Below, one piece after another: positions 26,070 through 35,790 of a stretch of DNA of 64,000 nucleotides. The stretch is taken from contig NZ_ATWI01000010.1 in NCBI RefSeq assembly GCF_000421165.1, positions 186,001 to 250,000 on the forward strand, written 5' to 3'. Position numbers and translations under genes: made by a program. The number at the start of each line of letters is the position of its first letter. The stretch's first letter is position 1. The stretch comes from Marinobacter daepoensis DSM 16072 (GTDB lineage Bacteria; Pseudomonadota; Gammaproteobacteria; Pseudomonadales; Oleiphilaceae). The notes beneath the pieces were generated by a model, which saw only the letters and a list, made by a program, of their open reading frames with translations, ran no database searches and was not told the DNA's origin.

Positions 26070-27311
26070 ATGTCGTTTGCCTCGCCCCGTTCGTCCGTCC
26101 ACTGGAGTGATCTTGCCCATCCCGTTGTGGCTGGCTTGATTTCGGTTATCGTCAACTATGGCGGTACGTTTATTTTGGTGTTTCAGGCCGCCAAAGTGGC
26201 TGGGCTCAGTCCCGAACTGACGGCCTCCTGGGTGTGGTCTGTTTCCATTGGCGTGGGAATCACAGGGATCATTCTGAGTTGTGCTTACCGGGAACCCATT
26301 ATCACCGCTTGGTCCACGCCAGCGGCGGCCTTTCTTGTGACAGCCTTGGCGACAACAACGTACGAAGAGGCTGTGGGTGCCTATCTGATGTCGGCAATGG
26401 CGTTTGTGCTCCTGGGTCTTTCTGGTTGGTTCGAGCGTGTCCTTCGTTTGATTCCGGCGGGTGTGGCGGCGGGGCTGTTGGCCGGTATTCTGCTCCAGTT
26501 TGGCATTGATGCGTTTGGCGGGATGAGTATCGATCCGGTGCTTGCAGGGGTGCTCATCGGGGCCTACGCAACGTTTAAGCGATTCTCCGCTCGCTATGCG
26601 GTTGTGGCGCTCTTGATACTGGGGCTGGCCTTTCTGATGTTTCAGGATCGCTTGAACCTGTCTGCGTTGAGGCTGGAGCTGGCAGCTCCGGTGTTCACAG
26701 CGCCGGAATTCTCGCTTAATGCGCTGCTGAGTCTGTCCCTTCCATTGTTCATGATCACCCTGACGGGACAATACATGCCGGGGATGTTGGTGCTGCGTAA
26801 TGAGGGGTTCCGAACCAGTGCAAATCCGATCGTGACCGTCACTGGGCTGGGGTCGGTCTTAATGGCCCCGTTTGGCTCGCATGCGTTCAATATTGCCGCA
26901 ATCACAGCCGCGATCTGTACGGGGCGAGAAGCCCACGAACAGCCGTCAAAACGCTGGATCGCCGGGGTTGCTGCAGGTGTGTTCTACATTCTGGTTGGTG
27001 TCTTTGGGGTAACCCTGGCCTCTGTATTCATGGCATTTCCGGCAACGTTTATTACAACGTTGGCGGGGCTGGCCCTGCTGGGTACCATCGGTGGCAGTCT
27101 GGCCAGTGCGATGGCCGAAGCGGAAACCCGTGAAGCCTCTCTGATCACGTTTCTGGCTGCTGCCGCCAATATTACACTGCTGGGTATCGGTGGTGCTTTC
27201 TGGGGGCTGGTGATCGGGCTGATTGCCCACGGGGTGCTCAATGGCCGGTGGCCAAAGAGAGCTTTGAGGCCCTCTGGCTCAATCGTGTCGTCTGGTGGGA
27301 GAGCAAAGTGA
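26070..27311 (+). CDS. BenE/YdcO family permease
   Basis: 413 residues with about 11-12 hydrophobic segments. BenE-family features include AGLISVIVNYGGTFILVFQAA near the start, AWSTPAAAFLVTALA, and ITLTGQYMPGMLVLRNEGF with SVLMAPFGSHAFNIAAITAAI later. E. coli YdcO and Acinetobacter BenE (benzoate transporter) are relatives. ATG 26070 has CAGGAG 12-17 bp upstream; an earlier start at 26040 is possible. First gene of the operon opposite MocR. Nothing nearby degrades benzoate, so the solute is open; an amine or amino acid would suit its neighbours. Confidence 0.82.
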   Translation: MSFASPRSSVHWSDLAHPVVAGLISVIVNYGGTFILVFQAAKVAGLSPELTASWVWSVSIGVGITGIILSCAYREPIITAWSTPAAAFLVTALATTTYEEAVGAYLMSAMAFVLLGLSGWFERVLRLIPAGVAAGLLAGILLQFGIDAFGGMSIDPVLAGVLIGAYATFKRFSARYAVVALLILGLAFLMFQDRLNLSALRLELAAPVFTAPEFSLNALLSLSLPLFMITLTGQYMPGMLVLRNEGFRTSANPIVTVTGLGSVLMAPFGSHAFNIAAITAAICTGREAHEQPSKRWIAGVAAGVFYILVGVFGVTLASVFMAFPATFITTLAGLALLGTIGGSLASAMAEAETREASLITFLAAAANITLLGIGGAFWGLVIGLIAHGVLNGRWPKRALRPSGSIVSSGGRAK

Positions 27312-28111
27312 TGCCGGACCCCAGCACGCCGCAGACACTCCACGAAAACCATGGACGCTATCCGCAGGCCAGGACCGTTGCCGACTTCCGGCACAACCTG
27401 GCGATGGTACAAACGCGCATCAAATCTGCCTGTCACCGGGTTGGGCGTGACCCGGCCACGGTACGCCTGCTACCGGTCAGTAAAACCAAGCCTGAGGAGT
27501 GTTTACGGCTGGCCTACACTGCGGGTTGCCGGATCTTCGGGGAAAACAAGGTGCAGGAAGCTCAGCGAAAAGCCGATGCCCTTGATGATCTGGCCGATCT
27601 GCGCTGGTCGGTGATTGGCCACCTGCAAACCAACAAAGCCAGGCATGTCGCCCGTTTTGCTCATGAATTTCAGGCACTGGACAGCTTGCGCTTAGCGGCG
27701 GCTCTGGACCGGCGCCTGCAAACCGAAGGTCGGTCTCTGGATGTGTTTGTGCAGGTCAACACCTCCGGTGAAGCCAGTAAATACGGATTGTCGCCCTCAG
27801 AGGTGCCCGCCTTTCTTCAGGCGTTGCCTGCGTTCTCGGCATTGCAGGTACGAGGCCTGATGACGTTGGCACGTTTTTCCAGCAACGCCGAACAGGTGCG
27901 CCCGTGTTTTGTGATGCTACGCAACCTGCGGGACCAGCTGCGGCAGGTTGCCCCGAACGGCATCGGGTTGGATGAGTTGTCGATGGGTATGTCCGGCGAT
28001 TTCGAGATGGCCATTGAAGAGGGGGCGACGGTGGTGCGCGTCGGGCAGGCCATTTTTGGTGCCCGGGCGACACCGGACAACTACTACTGGCCGGATGGCG
28101 CACCAGCCTGA
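27311..28111 (+). CDS. YggS/PLPBP-family pyridoxal phosphate homeostasis protein
   Basis: 266 residues, slightly longer than typical YggS (about 230) because of an N-terminal extension. The PLP lysine is in RLLPVSKTKP, followed by GENKVQEAQRKA, WSVIGHLQTNKAR, VFVQVNTSGEASKYG, and the phosphate-binding LSMGMSGDFEMAIEEGATVVRVG. The protein binds PLP without known catalysis and buffers PLP and amino/keto acid pools. It starts in a TGATG overlap with the permease gene. In most genomes yggS sits elsewhere, so this may be a second, operon-specific copy. Confidence 0.88.
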   Translation: MPDPSTPQTLHENHGRYPQARTVADFRHNLAMVQTRIKSACHRVGRDPATVRLLPVSKTKPEECLRLAYTAGCRIFGENKVQEAQRKADALDDLADLRWSVIGHLQTNKARHVARFAHEFQALDSLRLAAALDRRLQTEGRSLDVFVQVNTSGEASKYGLSPSEVPAFLQALPAFSALQVRGLMTLARFSSNAEQVRPCFVMLRNLRDQLRQVAPNGIGLDELSMGMSGDFEMAIEEGATVVRVGQAIFGARATPDNYYWPDGAPA

Positions 28112-28192
28112 CAAATGGCTATGCCTGTTCAACTGCCTGCGAACGACACCCTGAGTGACGTTATTTTTCCGATTCGAACTGGAGGATCTTCC

Positions 28193-29413
28193 ATGCATGC
28201 TGTGACGTCTCATCTGATGGAGGTCTATGCCCGTGAGCCCGTTTCCTTTGTCCGTGGCTGCGGTGCGCGACTTTGGGATGAACAAGGGGTTGAATACCTG
28301 GATGCTATAGCGGGTGTGGCCGTGACCAGTCTGGGGCATGCCCATCCGGATATTACGGATGCGATCGTCCAGCAGGCAGGGCGCTTGCTGCACACGTCCA
28401 ATGTCTTTCGTATTGACTGGCAGGAACAGCTGGGCGAGCGCCTGTGTTTGCTGACTGGGATGCAGAAAGCGTTTTTCTGCAACTCAGGGGCTGAGGCTAA
28501 CGAAACGGCGCTCAAGCTGGCCAGGCTGCACGGTCATCGGCGGCAGATTTCGGTACCAAAAGTTGTGGTGATGGAGAATGGTTTCCACGGCCGTACGATC
28601 GCAACGCTTTCCGCAACCGGCAACCCCTCCGGTCAGCGAGGCTTTGAGCCGCTATTACCGGGCTTCCTGCGTGTGACCTACAACGACATCGAAGCGGTTC
28701 GCAAGGTTGCCGAGTGTGAACCTGATGTCGTTGCTGTGTTGCTGGAGCCCGTGCAGGGGGAGGGCGGTGTCCGTGCCCTCAGTCCGCACTACCTGCGTGA
28801 ACTTCGCGCACTTTGCGATCAGCGCGGCTGGCTGCTGATGCTTGATGAAATCCAGACGGGGCTTGGTCGCACGGGCACCTGGTTCGGCTACCAGCATGCG
28901 GGTGTTGCGCCGGATGTGGTGACGTTGGCGAAGGCTCTGGGTAATGGTGTTCCTATCGGGGCCTGCCTGGCCCGTGGCACCGCCGCCGAGCTGTTCTCTC
29001 CCGGTCAGCATGGCTCGACCTTTGGCGGCAATCCTTTAGCCTGCCGGGTGGCTTGCAAGGTGCTTGAGGTTATCGCTCGTGATCATTTGCCGGAGCGAGC
29101 CGCTGAACTGGGGGTTCGTTTGCGTTCCGGTCTGGAACGCGCGCTGTGTGATCATCCCCACGTCATCGCCATTCGCGGTCAGGGGCTGATGGTCGGGATT
29201 GAGTTGGATCAGCCCTGCAAGGCGTTGGTTGGTCGGGCGTTGGAGGAGCAGCGCTTGCTGATCACCGTAACCCGCGATTCGATCATCCGGCTCCTGCCCC
29301 CTCTGATCTGCGACGACCGTCAGATTGACGACATTGTGGACCGTGTCGATCGTTTGCTAACTCCTGGCGTCGACTCCCCGGCCACACTTGCGACTGAAGA
29401 AGCCCGTCTGTGA
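28193..29413 (+). CDS. Class III aminotransferase, acetylornithine aminotransferase (ArgD)-like
   Basis: 406 residues. Fold type I class III features are the cofactor Gly-rich loop FFCNSGAEANETALKLAR, ENGFHGRT, the Asp in LLMLDEIQTGLGRTGTWF, and the Schiff-base lysine in PDVVTLAKALGNGVPIGA. Overall length and the HLMEVYAREPVSFVRGCGA opening resemble ArgD/acetylornithine transaminase. ATG 28193 has a good GGAGG. Given the location, it may act on another omega-amino acid instead of arginine biosynthesis. It shares the operon with YggS and GlyA. Confidence 0.85.
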   Translation: MHAVTSHLMEVYAREPVSFVRGCGARLWDEQGVEYLDAIAGVAVTSLGHAHPDITDAIVQQAGRLLHTSNVFRIDWQEQLGERLCLLTGMQKAFFCNSGAEANETALKLARLHGHRRQISVPKVVVMENGFHGRTIATLSATGNPSGQRGFEPLLPGFLRVTYNDIEAVRKVAECEPDVVAVLLEPVQGEGGVRALSPHYLRELRALCDQRGWLLMLDEIQTGLGRTGTWFGYQHAGVAPDVVTLAKALGNGVPIGACLARGTAAELFSPGQHGSTFGGNPLACRVACKVLEVIARDHLPERAAELGVRLRSGLERALCDHPHVIAIRGQGLMVGIELDQPCKALVGRALEEQRLLITVTRDSIIRLLPPLICDDRQIDDIVDRVDRLLTPGVDSPATLATEEARL

Positions 29414-29460
29414 ATGCCTCGTTACAGACCCGAGACCCATTGGAAAACAGGACCTGAAAC

Positions 29461-30732
29461 ATGAGTGACACCGTCTGCTCCCTCTCTGAATTCGATCCCC
29501 GGTTGGCGGAGGCCATTCGCGGTGAAGAGCGCCGCCAGGAAGAGCACCTTGAACTGATCGCGTCTGAAAATTACGCCAGCCCGCGGGTGATGGCTGCTCA
29601 GAACTCGGTTTTCACCAATAAGTACGCAGAGGGCTATCCGGGCAAACGCTACTATGGCGGTTGTGAACACGTGGACGTGGCAGAAAAGCTGGCTCTGGAA
29701 AGAGCCAGAACACTGTTTAACTGTGATTACGCCAACGTTCAGCCACACTCCGGTGCTCAGGCCAACGCAGCGGTTTTCCTGGCGCTGACAGAGCCCGGCG
29801 ACACCGTGATGGGCATGAATCTGGCGGAGGGAGGGCATCTGACGCACGGAATGCCGTCCAACTTCTCGGGCAGGCACTACCGAATTGTGCCTTATGGTCT
29901 TGATGCCACTACCGGATGGATTGATTACGACGAAATGGAGCGAATCGCATTGGAGGCCAGGCCCAAGATGCTGATTGGTGGCTTCTCGGCGTATTCCCGT
30001 TATAAGGACTGGGCCAGAATGCGGGCCATTGCCGATAAGGTAGGGGCCTGCTTCTGGGTGGATATGGCCCATGTTGCCGGATTGGTTGCGGCGGGTGAGT
30101 ATCCCGACCCCTTGCCTTATGCCCACGTGGTCACCAGCACCACCCACAAAACCCTTCGTGGCCCCCGTGGCGGGCTGCTTCTGGCAAGCGGGCAGAGCGA
30201 TGCGTTTTACCGAAAGCTCGATTCCGCTGTGTTCCCGGGGACTCAGGGAGGGCCGCTGATGCACGTTGTTGCCGCCAAGGCGGTGGCGTTTAAAGAGGCG
30301 TTAAGCCCTGAGTTCAAGGGGTATCAGCGCCAGGTGGTGATGAATGCCAGGGCTATGGCTTCTGTGATCGAACGGCGCGGCTACCGCATTGTTTCCGGGG
30401 GGACGGACAACCATCTGATGCTCCTTGACCTGTCGTCAAAGCCCTACTCGGGCAAGGAGGCGGATGCTGCGTTGGGGCGCGCCTGCATTACGGTAAATAA
30501 AAATTCAGTGCCCGGCGACCGGCGCTCCCCGTTCGTGACATCGGGGCTGCGCATCGGCACACCCGCGGTGACGACGCGGGGGTTTGGTCTTGCAGAGTGT
30601 AAACGGGTGGCTGGCTGGATATGCGACGTTCTGGATGCGCTTGAACTTGGCCAAAGTGTGGCGGCCCGGACACAGGGTAAAGTGCGTAAGCAGGTTGTGG
30701 ATTTGTGTCGCCACTTCCCGGTCTACCGATAG
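29461..30732 (+). CDS. glyA: Serine hydroxymethyltransferase
   Basis: 423 residues, the normal GlyA length. Key features are [29 protein letters not shown], the [11 protein letters not shown] region, [13 protein letters not shown], and the PLP lysine in [15 protein letters not shown]. It interconverts serine and glycine with tetrahydrofolate. It sits 47 bp after the aminotransferase in a MocR-linked operon, an unusual place for the housekeeping copy, so this may be a paralogue. The enzyme assignment itself is secure. Confidence 0.93.
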   Translation: MSDTVCSLSEFDPRLAEAIRGEERRQEEHLELIASENYASPRVMAAQNSVFTNKYAEGYPGKRYYGGCEHVDVAEKLALERARTLFNCDYANVQPHSGAQANAAVFLALTEPGDTVMGMNLAEGGHLTHGMPSNFSGRHYRIVPYGLDATTGWIDYDEMERIALEARPKMLIGGFSAYSRYKDWARMRAIADKVGACFWVDMAHVAGLVAAGEYPDPLPYAHVVTSTTHKTLRGPRGGLLLASGQSDAFYRKLDSAVFPGTQGGPLMHVVAAKAVAFKEALSPEFKGYQRQVVMNARAMASVIERRGYRIVSGGTDNHLMLLDLSSKPYSGKEADAALGRACITVNKNSVPGDRRSPFVTSGLRIGTPAVTTRGFGLAECKRVAGWICDVLDALELGQSVAARTQGKVRKQVVDLCRHFPVYR

Positions 30733-30759
30733 CTGGTTTACCAGAAGCCGCCAATAGCG

Positions 30760-31548
30760 TTACCTGGCCCTGGTGTCCGTGTTGCTCTTCTCCCGGCGCA
30801 ACGCCCGTTTGCGCCGACGCTCTGTCTCGGTGCGCTCGGAGATGGTCTGCTGTACAAACTCGATGTGTTCACCGGCAATGGCCCTGGCATCTTCCTGGCG
30901 GCCCTCAGTAATGGCCTGATAGAGCTGCCGGTGTTGTTCGGTCAGGCCCTGTCGGGTCTGGGCTTCGCGTGAGTACATGCCGCCTATGTTGGTGACAATG
31001 TTGTTTTTGAGCATGCTGAACAGGTTCCGCATGGTGTGTAGCAACACGACGTTGTGGCTGGCCTCGGCAATGGCCATATGGAAGCGGGCGTCGGCGGCAC
31101 CCTCCTTTTCCAGGTCGCCGGCTGATGGGCTGTCGTAACAAGCCTGCAGCTCCTGCCAGGCTTTTTCCAGCCGGGCCAGGTCAACTTCGGTCGCGCGTTG
31201 GGCGGCGTAGTAAGCACAGTCGCCCTCCAGAGTTCGTCGAAATTCAAGTAAGTCACGGTGTGCCTCTGGGTGCTGTTCCAGCAGTGCGACCAGAGGGTCG
31301 CTGAAACTGCTGCCCAGATTCTCTGCCACATAATTGCCCCCGCCCTGTCGGCTTTTCAGCAGGCCTTTGGCCGCCAGGCGCTGCACGGCTTCCCGCAGAG
31401 AAGGGCGGGAAACTCCGAACTGCTCGGCCAGAACCCGCTCCGGAGGCAATCGCTGCCCAGGTTCTAGGGTCCCTTCCAGAATCATGGTTTCGAGTTGCTC
31501 AACAATGGTGTCGGCGAGACGTCTGGGGGCAATCTGATTAATCGACAT
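30760..31548 (-). CDS. lldR: GntR/FadR-family regulator, LldR-like
   Basis: 262 residues. The N-terminal winged helix (LPPERVLAEQFGVSRPSLREAVQRLAAKGLLKSRQGGGNYV, about 33-75) joins a FCD-type all-alpha ligand domain (about 100-230) with RFHMAIAEASHNVVLLHTMRNL. It resembles LldR/PdhR. It is divergent from lctP, and two AATTGGT-N3-ACCAAT operators lie in between, the sequence type bound by LldR and PdhR of E. coli. It should repress lactate genes until L-lactate binds. Confidence 0.87.
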   Translation of the reverse strand: MSINQIAPRRLADTIVEQLETMILEGTLEPGQRLPPERVLAEQFGVSRPSLREAVQRLAAKGLLKSRQGGGNYVAENLGSSFSDPLVALLEQHPEAHRDLLEFRRTLEGDCAYYAAQRATEVDLARLEKAWQELQACYDSPSAGDLEKEGAADARFHMAIAEASHNVVLLHTMRNLFSMLKNNIVTNIGGMYSREAQTRQGLTEQHRQLYQAITEGRQEDARAIAGEHIEFVQQTISERTETERRRKRALRREKSNTDTRAR

Positions 31549-31570
31549 GCGGCCTCTCTAGGCAGGTAAA

Positions 31571-31587
31571 AATTGGTAATACCAATA
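31571..31587. promoter_or_regulatory. LldR/PdhR-type operator, proximal to lldR
   Basis: AATTGGTAATACCAATA is a near-perfect dyad with half-sites ATTGGT and ACCAAT separated by 3 bp. It matches the published LldR/PdhR operator form. It lies 23 bp upstream of the lldR start, suggesting autoregulation. Confidence 0.8.
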
Positions 31588-31710
31588 AATCTTATCCGTG
31601 TCCAGCCTTGTTTTTACAACAAAACTTCCAGGCAATACGACCAATGTATAAGTCTTGTCCTTTTGACAGTTACCGGGCTGCTCAAATAACGTACTCGGCA
31701 CAGCTTTGTT

Positions 31711-31727
31711 AATTGGTCATACCAATT
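31711..31727. promoter_or_regulatory. LldR/PdhR-type operator, proximal to lctP
   Basis: AATTGGTCATACCAATT is a perfect dyad apart from the central bases. It lies 41 bp upstream of the lctP start. Its centre is 140 bp from the other operator, a distance that would allow looping between sites. Confidence 0.85.
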
Positions 31728-31767
31728 ATCCAGAAATAGAATCCAACAACAATACCTGGAGAAGACA

Positions 31768-33462
31768 ATGTCGTCCGGATTACTCGCCCTGCTGGCGTTT
31801 ACGCCTATCCTTCTGGCCGGAGTGCTGCTGATTGGCATGCGCTGGCCTGCTCGCCACGCGATGCCCGTGGTGTTTCTGGTGACCGCCCTGATTGGCTATG
31901 GTGCCTGGGACATGACCCTCAATCGCATTCTAGCGTCCACCGTACAGGGTCTGGTGATTACCATTGGTCTGTTGTGGATCATTTTTGGTGCCATCCTGCT
32001 GCTCAATACCCTCAAGCACTCCGGGGCAATCACCACCATTCGGGCAGGCTTTACCAACATCACGCCGGATCGTCGGATTCAGGCCATCATCATCGTCTGG
32101 CTGTTCGGCAGCTTTATCGAAGGTGCGTCCGGGTTCGGCACGCCGGCTGCCATTGCCGCTCCTCTGCTGGTGGCGGTGGGATTCCCGGCCATGGCAGCGG
32201 TTATGCTGGGCATGATGGTACAAAGTACCCCGGTCTCGTTTGGCGCGGTGGGGACCCCGATTGTGGTGGGGGTTACCACTGGCCTGGATCGTGCCAGTAT
32301 TACCGAACGGCTGGAGGCCCTCGGCTCTAACTGGGATACCTATCTGCAGCTGATCACCTCGGAAGTCGCCATCACTCATGCCCTTGTGGGCGTCATCATG
32401 CCGGTACTGATGGTCACCATGATGACCCGCTTCTTCGGTAAAAACAGACGTTGGAGAGAAGGTCTGGAAGTCCTGCCCTTTGCGCTGTTCGCCGGCATCG
32501 CTTTTGTTGTGCCCTATGCCCTGACCGGAGTCATTCTGGGGCCTGAGTTCCCGTCGCTGCTGGGTGGTCTGATTGGCCTGGCGATTGTTACGACGGCAGC
32601 CAAAAAAGGTTTCCTGATTCCGAAACGGACCTGGGATTTTGCCGACAGCAAAGACTGGCCCACCGAATGGCTGGGCAGTATCGAAATGAAGCTGGAAGAG
32701 ATTGCGGCCAAACCCATGAGTGGTTTCCGGGCCTGGGTTCCATACGTGCTGGTGGGCCTCATTCTGGTGTTGAGCCGTACGGTTGATCCGATCAAGCAGG
32801 CATTCACCAGTGTGGGGGTGTCGTTCTCGAACATACTGGGTGAAGCCGGCATCAACGCGGGTATTCAGCCTCTGTATCTGCCGGGAGGAATCCTGGTGAT
32901 GGTGGTGCTGGCCACTTTCTTTATCCACCGGATGAACCTTCGCGCCCTTAACGCAGCGGTGAAAGAGTCTGGCGGTGTGTTGCTCAGCGCCGGCTTTGTT
33001 CTGCTGTTCACCGTGCCTATGGTTCGTATCCTGATCAATTCGGGCGTAAACCTGTCGGACCTGCCCAGTATGCCGCTGGCTATGGCCACCTGGGCCGCGG
33101 ATGCGGTGGGTGGTATCTACCCGCTGCTGGCGCCAACCGTAGGGGCGCTGGGTGCCTTTCTGGCAGGCTCCAACACGGTCTCGAACATGATGTTCAGCCA
33201 GTTCCAGTTTGGCGTCGCGGAGAGTCTCGGACTGTCGACGGCCCTGATGGTGGCAGTGCAGGCCGTGGGGGCTGCCGCCGGTAACATGGTGGCCATTCAC
33301 AACGTGGTGGCGGCGTCTGCCACGGTTGGGTTGCTGGGCCGCGAAGGCCAGACACTGCGCAAGACGGTGTGGCCGACCCTATACTATCTGGTAGCGACCG
33401 GGTCCATTGCCCTTCTGGCGGCATACGGCCTGGGGCTGATTGACCCCCTGCTTTCCCGGTAG
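31768..33462 (+). CDS. lctP: L-lactate permease
   Basis: 564 residues, the typical LctP/LldP length, with about 12-14 hydrophobic segments. Conserved family stretches include [21 protein letters not shown] near residues 112-132, [17 protein letters not shown], and [18 protein letters not shown] with [27 protein letters not shown] near the end. A CTGGAGAAG lies just before ATG 31768. It imports lactate with protons, feeding the LutABC enzymes encoded downstream. Confidence 0.93.
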   Translation: MSSGLLALLAFTPILLAGVLLIGMRWPARHAMPVVFLVTALIGYGAWDMTLNRILASTVQGLVITIGLLWIIFGAILLLNTLKHSGAITTIRAGFTNITPDRRIQAIIIVWLFGSFIEGASGFGTPAAIAAPLLVAVGFPAMAAVMLGMMVQSTPVSFGAVGTPIVVGVTTGLDRASITERLEALGSNWDTYLQLITSEVAITHALVGVIMPVLMVTMMTRFFGKNRRWREGLEVLPFALFAGIAFVVPYALTGVILGPEFPSLLGGLIGLAIVTTAAKKGFLIPKRTWDFADSKDWPTEWLGSIEMKLEEIAAKPMSGFRAWVPYVLVGLILVLSRTVDPIKQAFTSVGVSFSNILGEAGINAGIQPLYLPGGILVMVVLATFFIHRMNLRALNAAVKESGGVLLSAGFVLLFTVPMVRILINSGVNLSDLPSMPLAMATWAADAVGGIYPLLAPTVGALGAFLAGSNTVSNMMFSQFQFGVAESLGLSTALMVAVQAVGAAAGNMVAIHNVVAASATVGLLGREGQTLRKTVWPTLYYLVATGSIALLAAYGLGLIDPLLSR

Positions 33463-33480
33463 GGCTGACCTGAAGATAAC

Positions 33481-33509
33481 GGACGACGCTGCCATTGGCA
33501 GTGTCGTCC
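33481..33509 (+). other. Intercistronic stem-loop between lctP and lutA, next to the lutA ribosome binding site
   Basis: GGACGACGCTGCC (33481-33493) and GGCAGTGTCGTCC (33497-33509) form a 13-bp stem with one G-U pair and a 3-base loop. GGAGG starts at about 33510, and the lutA ATG is at 33524. No T-run follows, so it is more likely an RNA-stability or translation element than a terminator. Confidence 0.6.
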
Positions 33510-33523
33510 GGAGGCAATGACTG

Positions 33524-34351
33524 ATGAGTGAGCTGTTCTACGATGCGGCCCCCAACGCCACCCGTGTGGCGCCGGAGCGGGCAAAACCAAGGACCTACCC
33601 AGCCAGGCCGGAGGAGGTGACTCTGTTCGGCACCTGCGTGGTGGATCTTTTCTTCCCGGAAGCGGGATTGGATGCCATTCGCCTGCTGGAGCGGGAAGGT
33701 ATCCGCGTGCATTTCCCGCAGGAACAGGCCTGCTGTGGCCAGCCCGCCTGGACGTCCGGCTATGTGAACGAAGCCCGGGAGGTTGCGCGGGCACAGCTCA
33801 ATCTGCTGGATAACGGGTTGCCGGTGGTGGTGCCATCGGGCTCCTGTGCGGGCATGTTCCGGCAACATTACCGGGAGGTGTTTGCCGATGAGCCGGACAC
33901 CCTGAAGCGGGTAGACGACCTGGCAGAGCGCACGTATGAACTGACGGAATTCCTGCTGCATGTCTGCAAGGTGGATTGGCAGGATCTGGGGCAGCCTACC
34001 CGGATTGCTCTGCATACCTCGTGTTCTGCCCGCCGTGAGATGAATACCCATCTCCATGCCCGGGAATTGCTGGGAAAACTGGCGAACGTCACGCGGCTGG
34101 ACCACGATCATGAGAGCGAATGCTGTGGTTTTGGCGGTACCTTCTCGGTACGCATGCCGGAGGTCTCCGGGGCCATGGTGCTCGACAAAACCCGTTCCCT
34201 CAGGGAATCCGGGGCGGTGGAAATGGTAACGGCGGACGGCGGCTGTCTGCTGAATATCAACGGCTCACTGGAAAAACAGCACCAGGCTTTTCGGGGCCGG
34301 CATCTGGCCAGCTTCCTGTGGGAGCGGGTTAGCGGGGAGGCGATGTCATGA
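33524..34351 (+). CDS. lutA: L-lactate dehydrogenase complex subunit LutA (LldE), Cys-rich Fe-S oxidoreductase
   Basis: 275 residues with two CCG-type domains: CCGQPAW with its downstream PSGSCAGM, and TSCSARREMNTH with ECCGFGGTFSVRMPEVSGAM. These Cys motifs coordinate Fe-S clusters in LutA/GlcF-like proteins. LutABC oxidises L-lactate to pyruvate without a flavin LldD enzyme. The N-terminus is about 25 residues longer than in the shortest homologues. ATG 33524 has GGAGG. It overlaps lutB by 4 bp (ATGA). Confidence 0.9.
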   Translation: MSELFYDAAPNATRVAPERAKPRTYPARPEEVTLFGTCVVDLFFPEAGLDAIRLLEREGIRVHFPQEQACCGQPAWTSGYVNEAREVARAQLNLLDNGLPVVVPSGSCAGMFRQHYREVFADEPDTLKRVDDLAERTYELTEFLLHVCKVDWQDLGQPTRIALHTSCSARREMNTHLHARELLGKLANVTRLDHDHESECCGFGGTFSVRMPEVSGAMVLDKTRSLRESGAVEMVTADGGCLLNINGSLEKQHQAFRGRHLASFLWERVSGEAMS

Positions 34352-35790
34352 GCCAGCGTATACCGGTAACCGAACTCACCGATAGCTTCCGTGGCCGGGC
34401 CGTGGGTGCCCTGGCGGATAACCAGTTGCGCACCAATTTCCGGGTCGCCATGGACTCGCTGATGAAAAAGCGGGCTGATGCTTTTCCGGACGAAGAGGAG
34501 CGTGAAGGCCTGCGAGAGCTGGGTAACCATATCAAGGCCCGGGCCCTGTCGCGGTTGCCGGATCTGCTGGAGCAACTGGAAGCGAAGCTGACCGCGAACG
34601 GTGTGCATGTCCACTGGGCAGAAACCACCGAAGACGCGAACCGGATTGTCCACAGCATCATCGAGGCCCAAAAAGGCACTCAGGTGGTGAAAGGCAAATC
34701 CATGGTCAGCGAAGAAATGGAGATGAACGATTTTCTGGCCGAACGAAACATCGAGTGCCTGGAGTCCGACATGGGGGAGTACATCGTTCAGCTGGACGGT
34801 GAGAAACCCTCTCACATCATCATGCCCGCGATTCACAAGAATCGGTTTCAGGTCGCCAAACTGTTTCACGACAAACTGGGTGTTGACGAAACCGAAGATG
34901 TGAACGAGCTGATCCAGATAGGCCGGCGCACGCTGAGGCAGAAATTCCTGGAGGCGGACGTTGGGGTGTCTGGTGTCAACTTCGCCATTGCTGAAACCGG
35001 CACCCTGTTGCTGGTAGAGAACGAAGGTAACGGCCGCATGAGCACGACTGCGCCGCCAGTGCACATTGCCGTGACCGGCATTGAAAAGGTGGTGGAAAAC
35101 CTGCGGGACGTGGTGCCCCTGCTCTCGTTACTGACCCGGTCGGCGCTGGGGCAGCCGATTACCACGTATGTGAACATGATCTCCGGCCCGCGCAAAGCCG
35201 ACGAACTGGATGGCCCGGAAGAAGTTCATCTGGTGCTGCTGGACAATGGCCGCAGCGGTGCCTTTGCCGATGCCCAGTTGCGCCAGACTCTGAACTGTAT
35301 CCGGTGCGGTGCCTGTATGAACCACTGCCCGGTTTATACCCGGGTGGGAGGCCACACCTATGGCGAGGTGTACCCCGGGCCGATTGGTAAGATCATCACG
35401 CCGCACATGGTGGGCCTGCACAAAGTCCCGGACCATCCCAGCGCGTCCTCTTTGTGTGGCGCCTGTGGTGAGGTGTGCCCGGTCAAAATTCCCATTCCGG
35501 AAATGCTGCAACGACTGCGGCAGGAAAACGTGAAAAGCCCCGCTGAACACCCGAAGGTCAAGGACGGCGGCGCCAAGTACTCCCGCAAAGAGCGAGCCCT
35601 CTGGCGGTTCTGGGTCACTCTGAATACCTCGCCGGGGTTTTACCGGTTGTTTCTGTGGGCCGCCACGCGGTTCCGCAAACTGGCCCCAAAAAACGTCGGT
35701 CCCTGGACGGAAAATCATACCGCCCCGGTGCCTGCCCGCCGGTCGTTGCATGACCTGGCGAAAGCCCATTTGAATCAGGGAGACCGGTGA
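34348..35790 (+). CDS. lutB: L-lactate dehydrogenase complex iron-sulfur subunit LutB (LldF)
   Basis: 480 residues. The N-terminal LUD domain contains VKGKSMVSEEMEMNDFL and VNFAIAETGTLLLVENEGN. Two [4Fe-4S] motifs follow: CIRCGACMNHCP at about 315-326 and CGACGEVCPVKIP at about 372-385. A short C-terminal region ends the protein. It lies between lutA and lutC with stop-start overlaps on both sides. It is probably the electron-transfer core of the complex. Confidence 0.93.
   Translation: MSQRIPVTELTDSFRGRAVGALADNQLRTNFRVAMDSLMKKRADAFPDEEEREGLRELGNHIKARALSRLPDLLEQLEAKLTANGVHVHWAETTEDANRIVHSIIEAQKGTQVVKGKSMVSEEMEMNDFLAERNIECLESDMGEYIVQLDGEKPSHIIMPAIHKNRFQVAKLFHDKLGVDETEDVNELIQIGRRTLRQKFLEADVGVSGVNFAIAETGTLLLVENEGNGRMSTTAPPVHIAVTGIEKVVENLRDVVPLLSLLTRSALGQPITTYVNMISGPRKADELDGPEEVHLVLLDNGRSGAFADAQLRQTLNCIRCGACMNHCPVYTRVGGHTYGEVYPGPIGKIITPHMVGLHKVPDHPSASSLCGACGEVCPVKIPIPEMLQRLRQENVKSPAEHPKVKDGGAKYSRKERALWRFWVTLNTSPGFYRLFLWAATRFRKLAPKNVGPWTENHTAPVPARRSLHDLAKAHLNQGDR

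Noticed and set aside
31930..33300. Long open frame (456 codons) antisense to the lactate permease
   Set aside because: Composition (His/Gln/Arg-rich) is typical of the reverse complement of a membrane protein gene, and lctP is certain.
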